Below are positions 1 to 23,079 of a DNA stretch of 64,000 bases, in pieces (position 1 is the first letter of the stretch; each line of letters begins with the position of its first letter). The notes below the pieces were generated by a model. The model saw nothing but the letters and a program-made list of their open reading frames with translations, was not told where the DNA came from and did no database searches. This DNA comes from Membranipora membranacea (Eukaryota; Bryozoa; Gymnolaemata; Cheilostomatida; Membraniporidae), in assembly GCA_914767715.1 (NCBI GenBank), contig OU612065.1, positions 36,580,001 to 36,644,000 of the forward strand, read 5' to 3'. The position numbers were made by a program, and so were the translations under genes.

Positions 1-392
1 ATGGTTCACTTAGTATACGACCGTCACTACTGAGAACAAAAAAGATCGAACAACATGTCAGGTTAATCAGTTAAATTTGAGAAACTATCAAAAATACTAT
101 GCCCTAAATTCCTCCAGGGTGAGTGGCATTTACTGCTACAATCGTTTTGTTTTTACAGTCGATGAGTTAACTAACGAAGTTGATTAACAACTCCTTGATT
201 ACACATAGTGACCTCAAATTGGAGTTCCGATTTATTTTGTTGATTATGACAGCTCTCACACATTATCTAGCCGCTGCGTTCTTGTACCTCTAAATATTGT
301 TAAATATTCCTTGTTTCTTTGTGACCATACAATATTAAAATGGTTATATAATATATTATATAACATTTATAATATAAATACATTTGTCTAAC

Positions 393-11267
<10,875 letters not shown>

Positions 11268-11675
11268 CTACATAGACAATCAGATAAAAGTTGTTAATAA
11301 CATTATGAGCTAACATGAAGCTACGGTAATTGATTAGGTTCCATACATAAAGACTCCATGTACATTTACACCAGCGTGATGCAGACGTACACTGATGAAG
11401 CCTCACACAATTGGTTCACCCATTTAACAACTCATTTTTAGTAACAATCAGTTTGTTGATATACTTGTGTTCTTACATAATATGCCCCTATATTCATGGG
11501 CGTATATTCTATAAAATTCAACCCACCACTATTTCGTGAGTCAATATAACGGCTGCGTAGCGCCCGAGCAAAACCAGTTGGGGGGTTTGGGGGGCACTGT
11601 AAGCCCCCCCAACGGATTAAGGATTAAGACATAGTATTTACACTTTATAGCCCCTGGCGCTGAGGAATGGGTTGA

Positions 11676-13380
11676 CTATCGAGCTAATGGTGATCTTCTT
11701 ATCCCGGTCATTCTGTGGATGAAAATAAAGTCATGATCACTTGCCGAAAACTCTTAGGTTAGTTAGTTAAGGTAAGAACAAATGCCTGTGTTAATCAGCA
11801 TCTTTGTCTGTATAATTCCATTCTTATGCCTGAAATTATAAAGAAAAACCATATTTTTTTGGACACATACCTTTCATCTCCCATAGTGCTTAAGTCATCC
11901 TTCAGATCAGCCAGTCTGGAGAAGCAGCGTTCAGCCTCACAGCTGGTGACCGGTAACACCCCCAATATCTTCAGGAGAACAACTATGTTGGAGAATCCCA
12001 TCTCCTCCGCAACCTTGAACGCGTCACTGGCCCTGTCAGATAGAGTTACTCCATCAGCTACTAGCATATTACTAGAAAGCAATGAGGACGAAAAATTATT
12101 AACTTCAGATTATGATTGATAGCTATGATTGACTGCAGAATATTTAATTAGCTATTGCTATTTGCATATGGATGACATGGCAATAGATACACTATATTAC
12201 ATCTAATAGCCCATTAAATACAAAAAGTTGGAAATTATAACCAGTACTACCTACCAGTGATTTCTCCAACTTCTCAGTTCCGTCTTTAGAGATACGTTTG
12301 ACGGGAAGAGGTCAGCATATAGATGGGCTGCATCGTACACAGTCTCATGCCATGTGTCATTGCTCTGCCAGCTGGGAGCAGTAGCTGCTGGAGGGAGTAA
12401 GTTCAGAAACGGGTACAGCTGCTCGGTTCCATCAAACCGTCCGTGGTACTCTGAGAGAAGATAGTCTACAAAGTGATGCACAGTATAGGTTATTATACTA
12501 AAAATAAATAAATAATTTTGCATCAATGATTAGGAAGCAGTTCCTAATCCTTGTTTGCATGGTGTTTCAATGTTGGAGTTGTTTCCTCTCACTTAATCAG
12601 AAAACGTAAGAAGACAACACTTTGATTACTTAATTTGTCACAAGTAATAGAAGTCGCTGTATTTTGACGGTTGAGTGTTACTCACCTATAAACTCTACTG
12701 TCACCGTTCGGGTGAAGTATTCTTCTGGAGAGCTGGCTGGTACATTCGATCTGTGCTGCTGCCGACCACACCGTCTGGGGATAGATGGCTGAACATTGAG
12801 TTTGGCAGCTAGCTCTTCAGCTTGTACATACCACATCTTGCTGTAGTCATTGATATTCTCTCTGAAGTCAACTAACTTCCTTTCAGTGTTGTTGATGAGT
12901 GTGTTAGCACTAGCCAAATCAATGCAGCGACCTTGTGGAATTGGAAAATACACAGCAAATATGATGAATATTGTAAGAGCACATACGATACGACGGGGCA
13001 CTGTTTTGTATCATATTTTTGGGGTTGGTGGTTTGACGTTCTGTAAAAAGTGAATGGCTAAGTGAACTACCCGTTAAATGAGTAGAAGTTGGTAAATAGA
13101 ATGATCCATATACTTAATGCATGCTGGCTTGACATACAGCCATAAAATTATAACCTCATATTTTTCTCTTACCTTGAAGTCTCACACATAGTTCCTTACC
13201 GGAAGCCATGATGTTGGAGCAGACGACCAACGAGTATATAAAAGAGAAGCTCATCAGAGCCCTGAGCATGTTAGAGATGTTATCCCAGTCAGTACGGTAC
13301 TCTCTCTCTCTGACAATATTGCCTGTAGACTTTCTCCGATGTGTGGTAACAATTCGATTGTGGTCTCCAGAGCAGTGTAT
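11676..13380 (-). CDS. hAT-type transposase, C-terminal half, spliced (THAP12/p52rIPK-like)
   Basis: Exons in order are 13380-13173, 12931-12686, 12465-12255, 12071-11871 and 11712-11676, ending at a TAG (11678-11676). All phases join with GT/AG ends. Visible landmarks of the hAT C-terminal domain are PRRCGRQQHRSN (12931-12686 exon), a tryptophan-rich segment, and the dimerisation core LGVLPVTSCEAERCFS with LSTMGDER (12071-11871). This layout matches proteins of the p52rIPK/THAP12 kind. The N-terminal part was not found. In the first exon the LRR-free helical start reads best in one frame and RALMSFSFIYSLV in another, with the switch at an (AG)n run near 13310-13320, so this copy may be frameshifted there. 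It could be an old transposon or a host gene derived from one. It lies between SMARCA4 and the next transposase. Confidence 0.8.
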
Positions 13381-14261
13381 CTAAAACAAGTGCAGCCTGT
13401 GGATTACTGGTCTTTCATTTTCATGCTGTTTGTCAATTCTCCTCCTCTTTTTAAACTCTTTTTATTTGTCTCATGATTCAATAAAGGTCCATACAATTTC
13501 AACACAATGGCTCAACCTCACACCAACAAAAAATTGGTAGGATCTGTTCAGTTCAGTATTACCTTTAGTATTACCTTCAGTTTTACCTATTTTAGGATGG
13601 CATAAATAGTTACCGTTCGACCCATCTTGTCTTTGAGAGTGAGCATAGTTTCTTCTTAGCAGTGGTTTCTGATGTTGATTCGATCGTATGTGTCAGCTTG
13701 GCTTGTCTCTTTGGGCTGTCCGAGAAGAACGAACACAGGACCGCTTGTGTATTTATCATATCGTCTATCAAGTGCATATTTTCCTAGTATTATTCAACGA
13801 CATTTCATACAAGACAGTACCTGCCAATGATTCCTAGGCACCAAATTAAATTAAAAACATTCAACTCTAATACCAGGCTGGGGTGATGCAATTGGAGGCA
13901 CACGAAATATCCAGCAAAACATGTGATTGATATTAATTATTTTCTAGTTACTCACTGATTGGCTGTATACTCTTGCAAGGTTTCATCAGAGCTAGATTAA
14001 GTTGGAATTGGAAACATTTTTCCAGACTCTAAGATACTTTACTTCAAACGAGCCGGCACAGAATTTCTGTCTGTTTGGGTCTGGAAGATATTTCGCAGAA
14101 TCATCTCAATTATCACTCTCGAGCTTGGTTTATCTAATACGGCACCAAATAAATTAAGGAGCGTATCTATGGTGATATAATAAATTTTACCATTTCAGGC
14201 CACTCTGACCCTTCGCTTCGTCATTTCAGATATATTGTCAGATCAAGCAAAACTTACCTAC

Positions 14262-16993
14262 CTATCGGATCATGATGGCGTCTGGTGAACTTCTCATGCC
14301 CATTGAATCCTTCATGGACATTTGAGATGCGGATGGGCATAGACTTCACCATCTCCACCAGAAGCTCTGCATCCCCATTACAGGTAGTGTTGGAATACCA
14401 TATGTGATTCTTTATGTGAGAAATCCAAGGCACAAGCTCCTTTTGATCTTTAGTCTTACACTCCACACGTCCTAAAAATGAGTGGAAATATAATATAGAG
14501 ATGCTAGTGTAAAATTTAAACAATTAAATCAAAGCGCACAGGTTTACTCAATTCTGACTTCCAGCATGAAAGCACAATAACTTGTTCTTTGAGGTGACTA
14601 TGGTACTAGTTTTCCTTTATTCTGAGAGCCGTGATTAAACTGAGCATGCGCTTTGCATATCTTTGAGAGCAGAGCCTCATTTGTGGTGTTTGTCATCGTC
14701 CGCTTGCGTCGAAGCCGATTTATATTTTGTGTTTGTAGGTTTACCTGATTGTGAATGATGTGGGGATAAACAGTCCGCATCAGTAGAGCAATACCGAGAT
14801 GACCGTCTGTGGTGACAACCCTTATACTGAATTCGGATGTTGCGTCTTCCATGATCTCGAAGAAAGCCTGCTTTTCAGCTGCCCGAGAGGATGTGACAGC
14901 TCTAGTCTCTAATGTTAGTGAATGGGTGACCAATCCAGTTGACTGTTATGGAAATTTAAATTAACTCAATTATACTCATCATCTGGAAATTGTCATCCAT
15001 CAGTCAAATGCCTTTGTCTTCATTTTGATAAATATGCTCAAATTTGTTCACATTCTATATACAACTATATCTGGGAGCTTGGGAGTTTATGGTTATATTG
15101 CGTTTTAATTATTTTATTTGGATTTGATGATTAATATGTTGAGTCACTGAATAAAAATCCATTTCTTACCACATCAAAGAGCGTGTATGTTCAATAGCGG
15201 GCATTATGGCCAGGGCTGTCATGCCTGCCATCTCCTGTCAGGTCAGGTTGTACACCTAAACAATACAATACCGTAAGATGTTAGTTATCACTAAATAAAA
15301 CTAAAAATAAAATAAAACAGCATGTGTAGTACAGCTTCAGCTCCGTATGTTAGGGCTCATATTACTGAATTCCATCTAGACAGAAGTGTTATGGAATTTG
15401 TCAACAGGCTCATCAGATCACTAGCCAATACTTGTTGATCAGTGGCTTGCACTACAGGAGTCTGACTTACTCGTTATTATAAAATCACAATAAATCTGAC
15501 TTACTTTTTTCAGCAATGATCATCCTAGCCACTCTCATAGTCTCATCGTACATTTGGTTAATGACGGGAATTAGGAGGCTGCGCTGGTATACATAAAAGA
15601 GTGTGCATGATATCACACTTAGATTAATCATGTCCATCATGCTTTCTAGTGTGCCATAGGTGTTTCCACTACAAGAGATATATTCATCAACTGCAAACAT
15701 TTTTGTTGAAACAAAGATATTATTTGCGCAAAATGTGTTGTTTTCCTGTCATTTCTTTTCAGTGAAGGAAACGCAGTCAGCAACATGAACTTGCAATTAC
15801 AGTTTTCTTTCTTCACCACAGAAGTAAAATACTTGGATACTGCGTCCCCAATCATAACGGAGTGATTATGGCTATCATAATTAATAATAAATTAGTAATT
15901 AATAAATAATTCATTAATATAAAATTGGTATTGTTGGCAAGACAAGAAGCCATGTGAATTGTTTTTGTACTCACGAAAGTAGCACAGATGCTGCCAGCAT
16001 AACATTCCCTGGATACTTCCTTCCAACCTTGGGATGGGAATCCCACCTATATGTGTGGATGCATGACGGGCATGTACCTGTGACAACAAGGGCTGATCCT
16101 TGTTGTCTAAACTTCATCGATATCAAACCAGGCCATCCACATTCTCTACATGATACCTTATGAAAAACAAGAAACCAGATAAAAACTACATCAATGGCTC
16201 ATGCAGCATTACACAAAGGTTGGTGCTGTTACCCCACAGCAGACCAGGGAGTTAGTCCAAAACTCCCTGTGCATATGTTGATTTTAGAAGTTGCATTCTT
16301 AAGTTGCAGGAGACAATAACACTGGTAAATTTATGTAAGAATACGGGAAAGACTGTGTGGTCAGGGAGTTTTGTTTTAACACAGGCAGGATTGTTTTGTA
16401 CCCCGGGCAGCGTGGCACTGTAGTACATTGTATTTGGATGGGAAAATCTAAACAGACTGACCCTTTAGCCACAAAGCGGTAAGCTAATTTCGCCTATTCG
16501 AGAATAAACCCTATTATAATCTGTAGTAACGGTTATGCCTCAGTATCAAGGTGCTCATTTTATTTATGATATATCTAAGAGTATCTATGCTTGTTAGCAT
16601 CTGAAGCCAAACTTGTAAAGATGTTTTTTATTCAGGCACTTTCTTTTTAGAATTAAGGATATTATTTTCATAGCCAAACAGATCTATAGGTTGGCTGGCT
16701 TCGGACTCAATCTGAAACCATCTGGGAGACCAAAATTTCTAACAAGCAATTATGAAATACGATGCAAATTTGTGATGCTGTGCAACATTATAAGATCACT
16801 TATCGCAAACCGAAACAAAGAAATAGATAAAAAAGGACTTTAAATTGGTTTGGCAGGAGCTAATGAAAAATACATGATAATTTGTGTCACTCACTTTACT
16901 ATCTGCTGCTGAAGAGTTGCTGACAACTAGCTCTTGCACTGAACAGTGCTCATCCGATGTGTTGTAGGCATGAGGCTTTGGTGTCACTGATAC
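14262..16993 (-). pseudogene. Broken DDE-type transposase-like gene (tentatively Kolobok-like)
   Basis: Exons in order are 16993-16895 (low confidence), 16156-15975, 15668-15505, 15255-15170, 14942-14745 and 14471-14262. The first five join in phase. Motifs resemble a large, mostly unnamed animal transposase-like family: a CRECG zinc-like start followed by GSALVVTGTCPSC (16156-15975), GDGRHDSPGHNARY (15255-15170), and RVVTTDGHLGIALLMR then HNQ followed by DVW. There is an in-frame TGA at 15193-15191 right after HNARY. The last exon starts DVWSV in one frame and continues with ELVPWISHIKNHIWYS in another. Those two lesions argue for a dead copy. I recognise the family by pattern; the Kolobok name is uncertain. 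Confidence 0.7.
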
Positions 16994-17500
16994 CTGATAA
17001 TATAAAAACTAGACATGGCAGAGCAGAGTGCAAGGACCGCCTGACACATAGAACCTTTTAGTTAGTTCCCTGGGCCCTGCACCCAGTGACCAAGCTCTCT
17101 GATGCTAATTGATTCCAAGATTCACAAGCTTATAAACAACAGGCATATCCTGTGAACAATCTGTTGTGTGGTTGTGTTCTATGACACACTCTCTTTAGCT
17201 GTGAGTGCAAGTACTATAAATAACTGCCAGCCTGTATGGTATAGTCACAGGCTGGCATAGATAGAAGGACTAGACTAGTTATTTATATAACTTGCACTGA
17301 CAGCTAAAGAGAGTTTGGTGGCTTGGCCTACCTACTAAGAAGATGCATCATTCTTCTCCTTTTGGAACATAGTGTTGTTATGAAAACTGTTAGCAGAATA
17401 TCTGATTTACACTTACTGAGCTTGATGTAGACTTCTTATCAGAGAATGGACTTTTTGGCCAGGAACTGGTTTGCCTCCTGCAAGCTGTCTCTGGCAGACC

Positions 17501-17954
17501 CATAGGCCCCTGGGACTTACATGTTTTTACTTTGCCAATGTCCACTATCAACCATCCAAAAAACACCAAACAGGGTAAGACACAAAAATGTTTTTTTTAC
17601 AACCTACCTTGAAATCTCTCTCACCAACTCAGCCCTCCTTCCTCTTTCATTTGCTTCAGGTTTGAAGTTTCTAGTACAAACAGAGCTGACTTTATGGACC
17701 AGAGAAAAAAATTGTTCCACAAAATCTGAGTAGGCTGAAATGGCTGCATGAGTGTTGACATCCCCACATGATCATTGTACTTTTTTTTTATTTCACTAAA
17801 ATTGGTTCTTTTTACACTCATATATGAGTTCTAAATTATATTCATTAATTTTTAAGCTTCTAATAAACTATGTGTCTTACCCTGTTTGGTGTTTTTTGGG
17901 TGGTTGGTAGTGGACATTGGCAAAGTAAAGACATGTAAGTCCCAGGGGCCCATG
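17501..17954. mobile_element. Non-autonomous foldback element with perfect 8-bp TSD (copy 1)
   Basis: The element is 454 bp. Ends CATAGGCCCCTGGG and CCCAGGGGCCCATG are inverted repeats about 75 bp long. It is flanked by a perfect 8-bp direct repeat GGCAGACC at 17493-17500 and 17955-17962. An 8-bp target duplication is typical of hAT elements. It has no transposase. It lies next to the 3' end of the LINE. Confidence 0.9.
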
Positions 17955-18214
17955 GGCAGACCTAATCTGCCTTGCAGATTGGTGTAGAGGGAGAGTCTCA
18001 CTGTCCTACATCAACTTACATCAACTTACATCAAAGATGACATCACGCTAGACCGCCTAGGGGGGCGTAAGGGGCATGCCTCAGTTTTTGGACATAAATA
18101 CATAAGGTTTGGACATTATTCCAGAATACCATCCCATGGGTAGGGCATTTGGGTTCAGAGTGGGTACATGTACCCATCCAGTAGGGCATCAGTAGTATTG
18201 TCCTCTGATTGTCC

Positions 18215-20886
18215 TTAGATTTTCATATCCCGTATTGTCCGGGGCAGAAAACTGTTATGGTAACAGTTTCCTGTGGCAGCGATAGAGCGTGGCTCGTTCC
18301 TTGTTTGTGATCTTGTCGAGACTGTAGTATGGGGCTGATTCATTATTTCATCGTAGGATGTGCAGAGTGCAGGGTGGGCCTCCTCTCTTGACAGTACCTT
18401 ATGTAGAAGCTTTACCCTGGAGTTCTTCCGCCGAATATCTAGCTGTTCCAGCTGCAATTTCTCCTTTGCTTCCGTAACACCCCTCCTCCCCTTCAATCCA
18501 CAGATCATTCTCACACCTTGGTTTTGCACAATCTCAAGTGCCTCGATCTCCCTCTTTGTTGAAGGATCCCAGGCACAGGAAGCATATTCCAGATGAGGAA
18601 GGCCGAGAGACTTGTATGCAATCAGTCTGGCTCTCTCCGGTGCCCAGTAGAGAGCTCGTCTGATCATCCCAATCTGCTTTCTGGCGCTGCAGATCTTGTC
18701 GGCTATGTGGTCAGTGAACTTTAGATCTGACTGCAGTATCACTCCCAAGTATTTGCAGTGATCTGTGTGCTCCAGCACTATATTGTCCATAGTGTACTCT
18801 GGGACTGTTCTCTGGGGATGGAAGGCAATAATCTTACACTTCTTAGCATTAAAACTCATCCCCCAGGTTTTAGCCCAGGTGTTCAGTGACTCCAAGTTGG
18901 CTTGAAATCTCTCCTCATCGTCTGTTGTCTACATTTTGGTACATCAGTGTATCATCAGCAAATAGGCCAGCAGAACAATCAACATGACTGGGGAGATCGT
19001 TGATATACACCAAAAACAACACTGGACCCAACACCGAGCCCTGTGGGACTCCCGATGTCACTGGAAGGGATTCAGATTTGGCTCCATCCAGCACCACTGT
19101 CTGCGATCGGTTACACAGGAAGTCATGTATCCAGTCCAGCAGGTAGCTTTCCATACCAGGTATGTCTGTCAGTTTTTGCATTAGCAATGCATGTGGTACA
19201 CGGTCAAAGGCCTTTGACAGGTCCAAGACTGCTGCGTGCACACTGGACTTCTTATCGGTTGCTCCTATGATCTCATGCAAGGTGGCGCATATCTGAGTTT
19301 CACATGAGAGCCCTTTTCTGAAACCATGTTGTCTATTGTGGAGCCAACTGTCAATCTTCTCTAGAAGGTTTCTCAGCACAATATGTTCAAGCAGTTTACA
19401 GGGTATGCTTGTGAGAGAGATTGGTCGGTAATTGTTGGCATTCTGTTTGTTCCCGTTTTTATGAATGGGCGTCACATTAGCAGTCTTCCATTCAGCTGGC
19501 AGTTTGCCAAATGTTAGAGATTTGTTGAAGATCAGGGACAAGCAACCTGCAGTCTGCTCAGTGTCTAGAGTGAGGTCTTCTTTTTTCAAGCCATCAGGGC
19601 CTGGAGCTTTTCCAGACTTCAGGCTATTCAGAAGTTTAATCACACCGTATACTTCTATCTCTCCGCAGTTGGGTTTGTGTGATGCAGTATCCTGGCTGTG
19701 GAGGGCATGTGTCTTATTGAACTGGTTGTGAAAGTGAGTGTTTAAGATTGTGGAGCATACAGCAGGGTCATCAGTGATGTCACCATCTGTATTGAGCAGT
19801 GAGATATGCTGTTTTGGTCTCTGTCCTCTCAGATGTCTGTAGAAGGGTTTGCTGTTTCCCTCCAGCAGGGGCTTACACAATCTGCTCTCCACATAGGTAC
19901 GCTTTGCTTTGTTAAAGTGCTTTTTGGCTTCTCTCCTCTTGCTCTTGTAAAGCGCCTCACTGGTAGTATCACTCTTCTTTTCCTTCCATTTGTTGTACAG
20001 TTGTCTCTCCTATGCAACCAGCTTGCGGCATTTCTTGTCAAACCAGACTGGTTCTTCATGCGCCTTAGAGCTCACAACCGTGGTGGGTACACAATCGTTG
20101 ATGGACTTTTTAATTCCTAGTGAAAAGTGATTCCACATTTCGTCAACGTCGTCTATGTTTGCCAGGTCATGTTTCAGTCTCCACATCTCATCACTGAATT
20201 TGTCTAAATCAGCTTTATGGTACTGTTTGACTGTGTGTAGTGGTTTCTTCGTCAGTTGCATTTTGGTATCTAAAGTTGCCTGGATGATGCAGTGGTCACT
20301 AAGTCCAGGGTATATGACTTCTACATCATGCACCACCTGAGAATCGTTGGTGCAGAGTAGGTCCAGAGTGTTCCCCTGTATGTGAGTTGGTTCCATAACC
20401 AGTTGGGCCATGTCAAACTGGTTGAGAAGGGCGAGGAAACTCTGTTTTAGTCTGTGTTCTTGTGTGTGAGGTTTGACAGTTCCATTCTGCCAGTTGATAC
20501 CTGGTAGGTTCATGTCACCCACCAACACTATTTGTTCTGTAGGATATTTTGCACATATCTCTTCTAGGGCATTGGCCAGGGTATCAAAACATCTGTTGTG
20601 CTGGGGTCTGTAGTAGCAGCCAATGATCACGGACAAAGATGAGTTCAGTATCATCTGAATTGTTGAATGCTATCTCAGTAGTTGGGAGTTTCTGGTCAAC
20701 TGCTATTAGGACTCCACCACCATGGATGTTCCTGTCTTTACGATAGATTAACTTAGAGTTGTAGTCAAATATCTGATGATCTTTGATCGTGTCATCAATA
20801 TGGGTTTCAGTAATGCATACAATGTCTTTGTCATGAGTTACAGAAGACAGTTCAACAGTTTTGCCTTTTAGAGATCTGGTATTCAT
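18215..20886 (-). pseudogene. LINE ORF2 (endonuclease plus reverse transcriptase)
   Basis: The N-terminal part is an APE-like endonuclease: MNTRSLKGK, CITETHIDD, VLVGDMNLPGINW, and the GLSDHCII block near its end. The RT follows with NYRPISLTSIPCKLLE, QHGFRKGLSCETQ, VLDLSKAFDRVPH, GVPQGSVLGPVLF and the catalytic FADDTLMY (RT exon-free stretch 19892-18915). The conserved C-terminal block CKYLGVILQSDLKF is at 18895-18215. One-base frameshifts near 20640 and 18925, and a TAG at 20012-20010, break the frame; no single polypeptide can be made. Confidence 0.95.
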
Positions 20887-20909
20887 GTGTTGAAGAGTGA
20901 TTTTCTCAG

Positions 20910-21914
20910 TTACATAGTGCTGGTTTTCTGCCGGACTGGCCTGTTGACCGGCAGGAATTCCCAGTCCCCCGAAGCATTACTTTGGATCCTCATGTTTCTG
21001 ATGCGGTACTGTTTAGGCGGATCTTCACCATTGCTCTCTTTCATTTCTCTGATTTGTTGTCTCAGTTGGTACTGCTGGTCACGTATCGCCTGACTCTCAT
21101 CCTGTCTGATGTTGATTCCTTTTGGTTTGAGTTTAATATGGCCATGCTTCATAAACACCCACTTACTATCTTCATCGGCAAACTCTAGTTTGACTAGACC
21201 AGGTTTGTTTCCTGAATTATTGGGGTTTGTACGTAGTCTTTTGGCGGACAGTGGTTTGGGTATGGTTGAGAAACTCTCATCCAGGAGAAGGAGTAATCTC
21301 TCCATGGTGGTTTTACCTGCTTCCGGTTCAATACCAGAAACAATACAGTTTTTCTTCCTGTGTTCTGATTGCTGTTGTTCAAGGATTTGGTCAAATTGGG
21401 CTTTTGCATCACTGTGAAGCTGGGCAGCAGTCTTAACACCCTCCTTATTGCTGGCAACTGCCTGTGCATGACTGGTTTCCAGTTTTTGCATTCGTTCCTC
21501 CATCTTGGATTAACTGGTACTCACAGCTGTGGTTAACCTCATGACCATATCCTCAATGCTATCAAGCTTACCTTTCATTGTACTGTTGCTGGAGACAGTT
21601 GCCAGTTCATCATCTCCACCTCCCATCAGGGCTGTCTCAATCTCTATGTTACATGAGCTACAAAACCACTTCACACCCGGTTTGTCCTTGAGTTTACGCA
21701 GGCTGGTAACATCTTTCTCACTCATGTCCTGACACATAGCATGGCACCACTTTTTGCATGAATCACAATAAACCCAGCTTGGGTTAGTAACTTTTTGTTT
21801 GAGGCCTTTTGGGGTTGTCACAAAGCAATCTACCTGATTGCAAGTGAAGCAGGGTTGAGAGCTCTCACCATCATCTTCTTTGTCAGTTTTCTTTGTTTTC
21901 TCTCCACCGGTCAT
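20910..21914 (-). pseudogene. LINE ORF1 (PHD finger, coiled coil, RRM-like)
   Basis: The frame starts at ATG 21914. A PHD-type zinc finger (CFTCNQ, WVYCDSCKKWCHAMC, KWFCSSCN) occupies the first half. A charged helical stretch follows, then an RRM-like segment starting around KKNCIVSGIEPE. This is the nucleic-acid-binding chaperone of the LINE. Both halves lie in one frame but are split by a TAA at 21512-21510, so the second half begins at the next ATG (21503) if translated at all. Confidence 0.9.
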
Positions 21915-22357
21915 TTTGGCTTTGGGGCAGTGCTTACCACACGGATTTCAGTATAGATTTGTTCCCTGAGGTATGTTTGATATTTGGGCAGGGATTCTCA
22001 GAGGCACACCCACCCTAGGGGTCAGTCAATTAGGTAAATATCGATTATAAGTATGCCAAATAATTTTCAGCTGCCGCCATTCACTTGACCTTGACCTTGA
22101 TTCTAATATAATTCTAAATAAAATCACAAATACATAGACTATGAAGATAGGTCTCTGTTTAGTTTAGAAACTGCCTTATGAAAATAGAGTTGACCTAGTT
22201 TGTATCATGTATCAGTTGTTCGCAGCCTTGAGGGGTGGTTGACAGTTAAAGGGATAGCAATCAGACAAAGTTGTGTGAAAGTCATGAGGAGTTTTGAGAT
22301 TAACGCTGTCTTGCAGCCCATTCAGTAACAACACATTGTTGTTGCAGTGAGTGAGAC

Positions 22358-23071
22358 CATGGGCCCCTGGGACTTACATGTCTTTACTTTGCCAATGTCC
22401 ACTATCAACCACCCAAAAAAACACCAAACAGGGGGTAAGACACAATTTTTTTTTTTTTACAACCTACCTTGAAATCTCTCTCACTAACTCAGCCCTCCTT
22501 CCTCTTTCATTTGCTTCAGGTTTGAAGTTTCTAGTACAAACAGAGCTGACTTTATGGACCAGAGAAAAAAATTGTTCCACAAAATCTGAGTAGGCTGAAA
22601 TGGCTGCATGAGTGTTGACATCCCCACATAATTATTGTACTTTTTTTTTTATTTCACTAATTTGGTTCTTTTTACACTCATATATGAGTTTTAAATTATA
22701 TTCATCAATTTTTAAGCTTCTAATAAACTATGAGAAATCATATATGAGTGTAAAAGAACCAATTTAGTGAAATAAAAAAAAAGTACAATAATCATGTGGG
22801 TATGTCAATACTCATGCAGCCATTTCAGCCTACTCAGATTTTGTGGAACAATTTTTTTCTCTGGTCCACAAATCCATAAAGTCAGCTCTGTTTGTGCTAG
22901 AACCTTCAAACCTGAAGCAAATGAAAGAGGAAGGAGGGCTGAGTTAGTGAGAGAGATTTCAAGGTAGGTTGTAAAAAAAAACATTTTTGTGTCTTACTCT
23001 GTTTGGTGTTTTTTGGGTGGTTGATAGTGGACATTGGCAAAGTAAAGACATGTAGGTCCCAGGGGCCCATG
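22358..23071. mobile_element. 714-bp long-palindrome foldback element with perfect 8-bp TSD (copy 2)
   Basis: It has the same ends as the 17501 element (CATGGGCCCCTGGG / CCCAGGGGCCCATG), but here the internal sequence is present twice, as inverted arms 22358-22731 and 22735-23071, making an almost perfect hairpin. The flanking target duplication is AGTGAGAC at 22350-22357 and 23072-23079. It lies just upstream of the LINE 5' end. Confidence 0.92.
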
Positions 23072-23079
23072 AGTGAGAC

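Larger units (their letters stand above)
18215..21914 (-). mobile_element. LINE retrotransposon (CR1/L2/Jockey group), nearly full length, disabled
   Basis: A non-LTR retrotransposon in minus orientation with ORF1 (21914-20910) followed by ORF2 (20886-18215). It copies itself by target-primed reverse transcription. The order of an ORF1 with PHD and RRM-like parts, then APE-type endonuclease, then reverse transcriptase fits the CR1/L2/Jockey group. Four lesions are visible: TAA in ORF1 at 21512-21510, a frameshift in ORF2 near 20640, TAG at 20012-20010, and a frameshift near 18925. Coding sequence is otherwise well kept, so the insertion looks fairly recent. The untranslated ends extend somewhat beyond these limits (to about 21960 on the 5' side). 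Confidence 0.95.
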
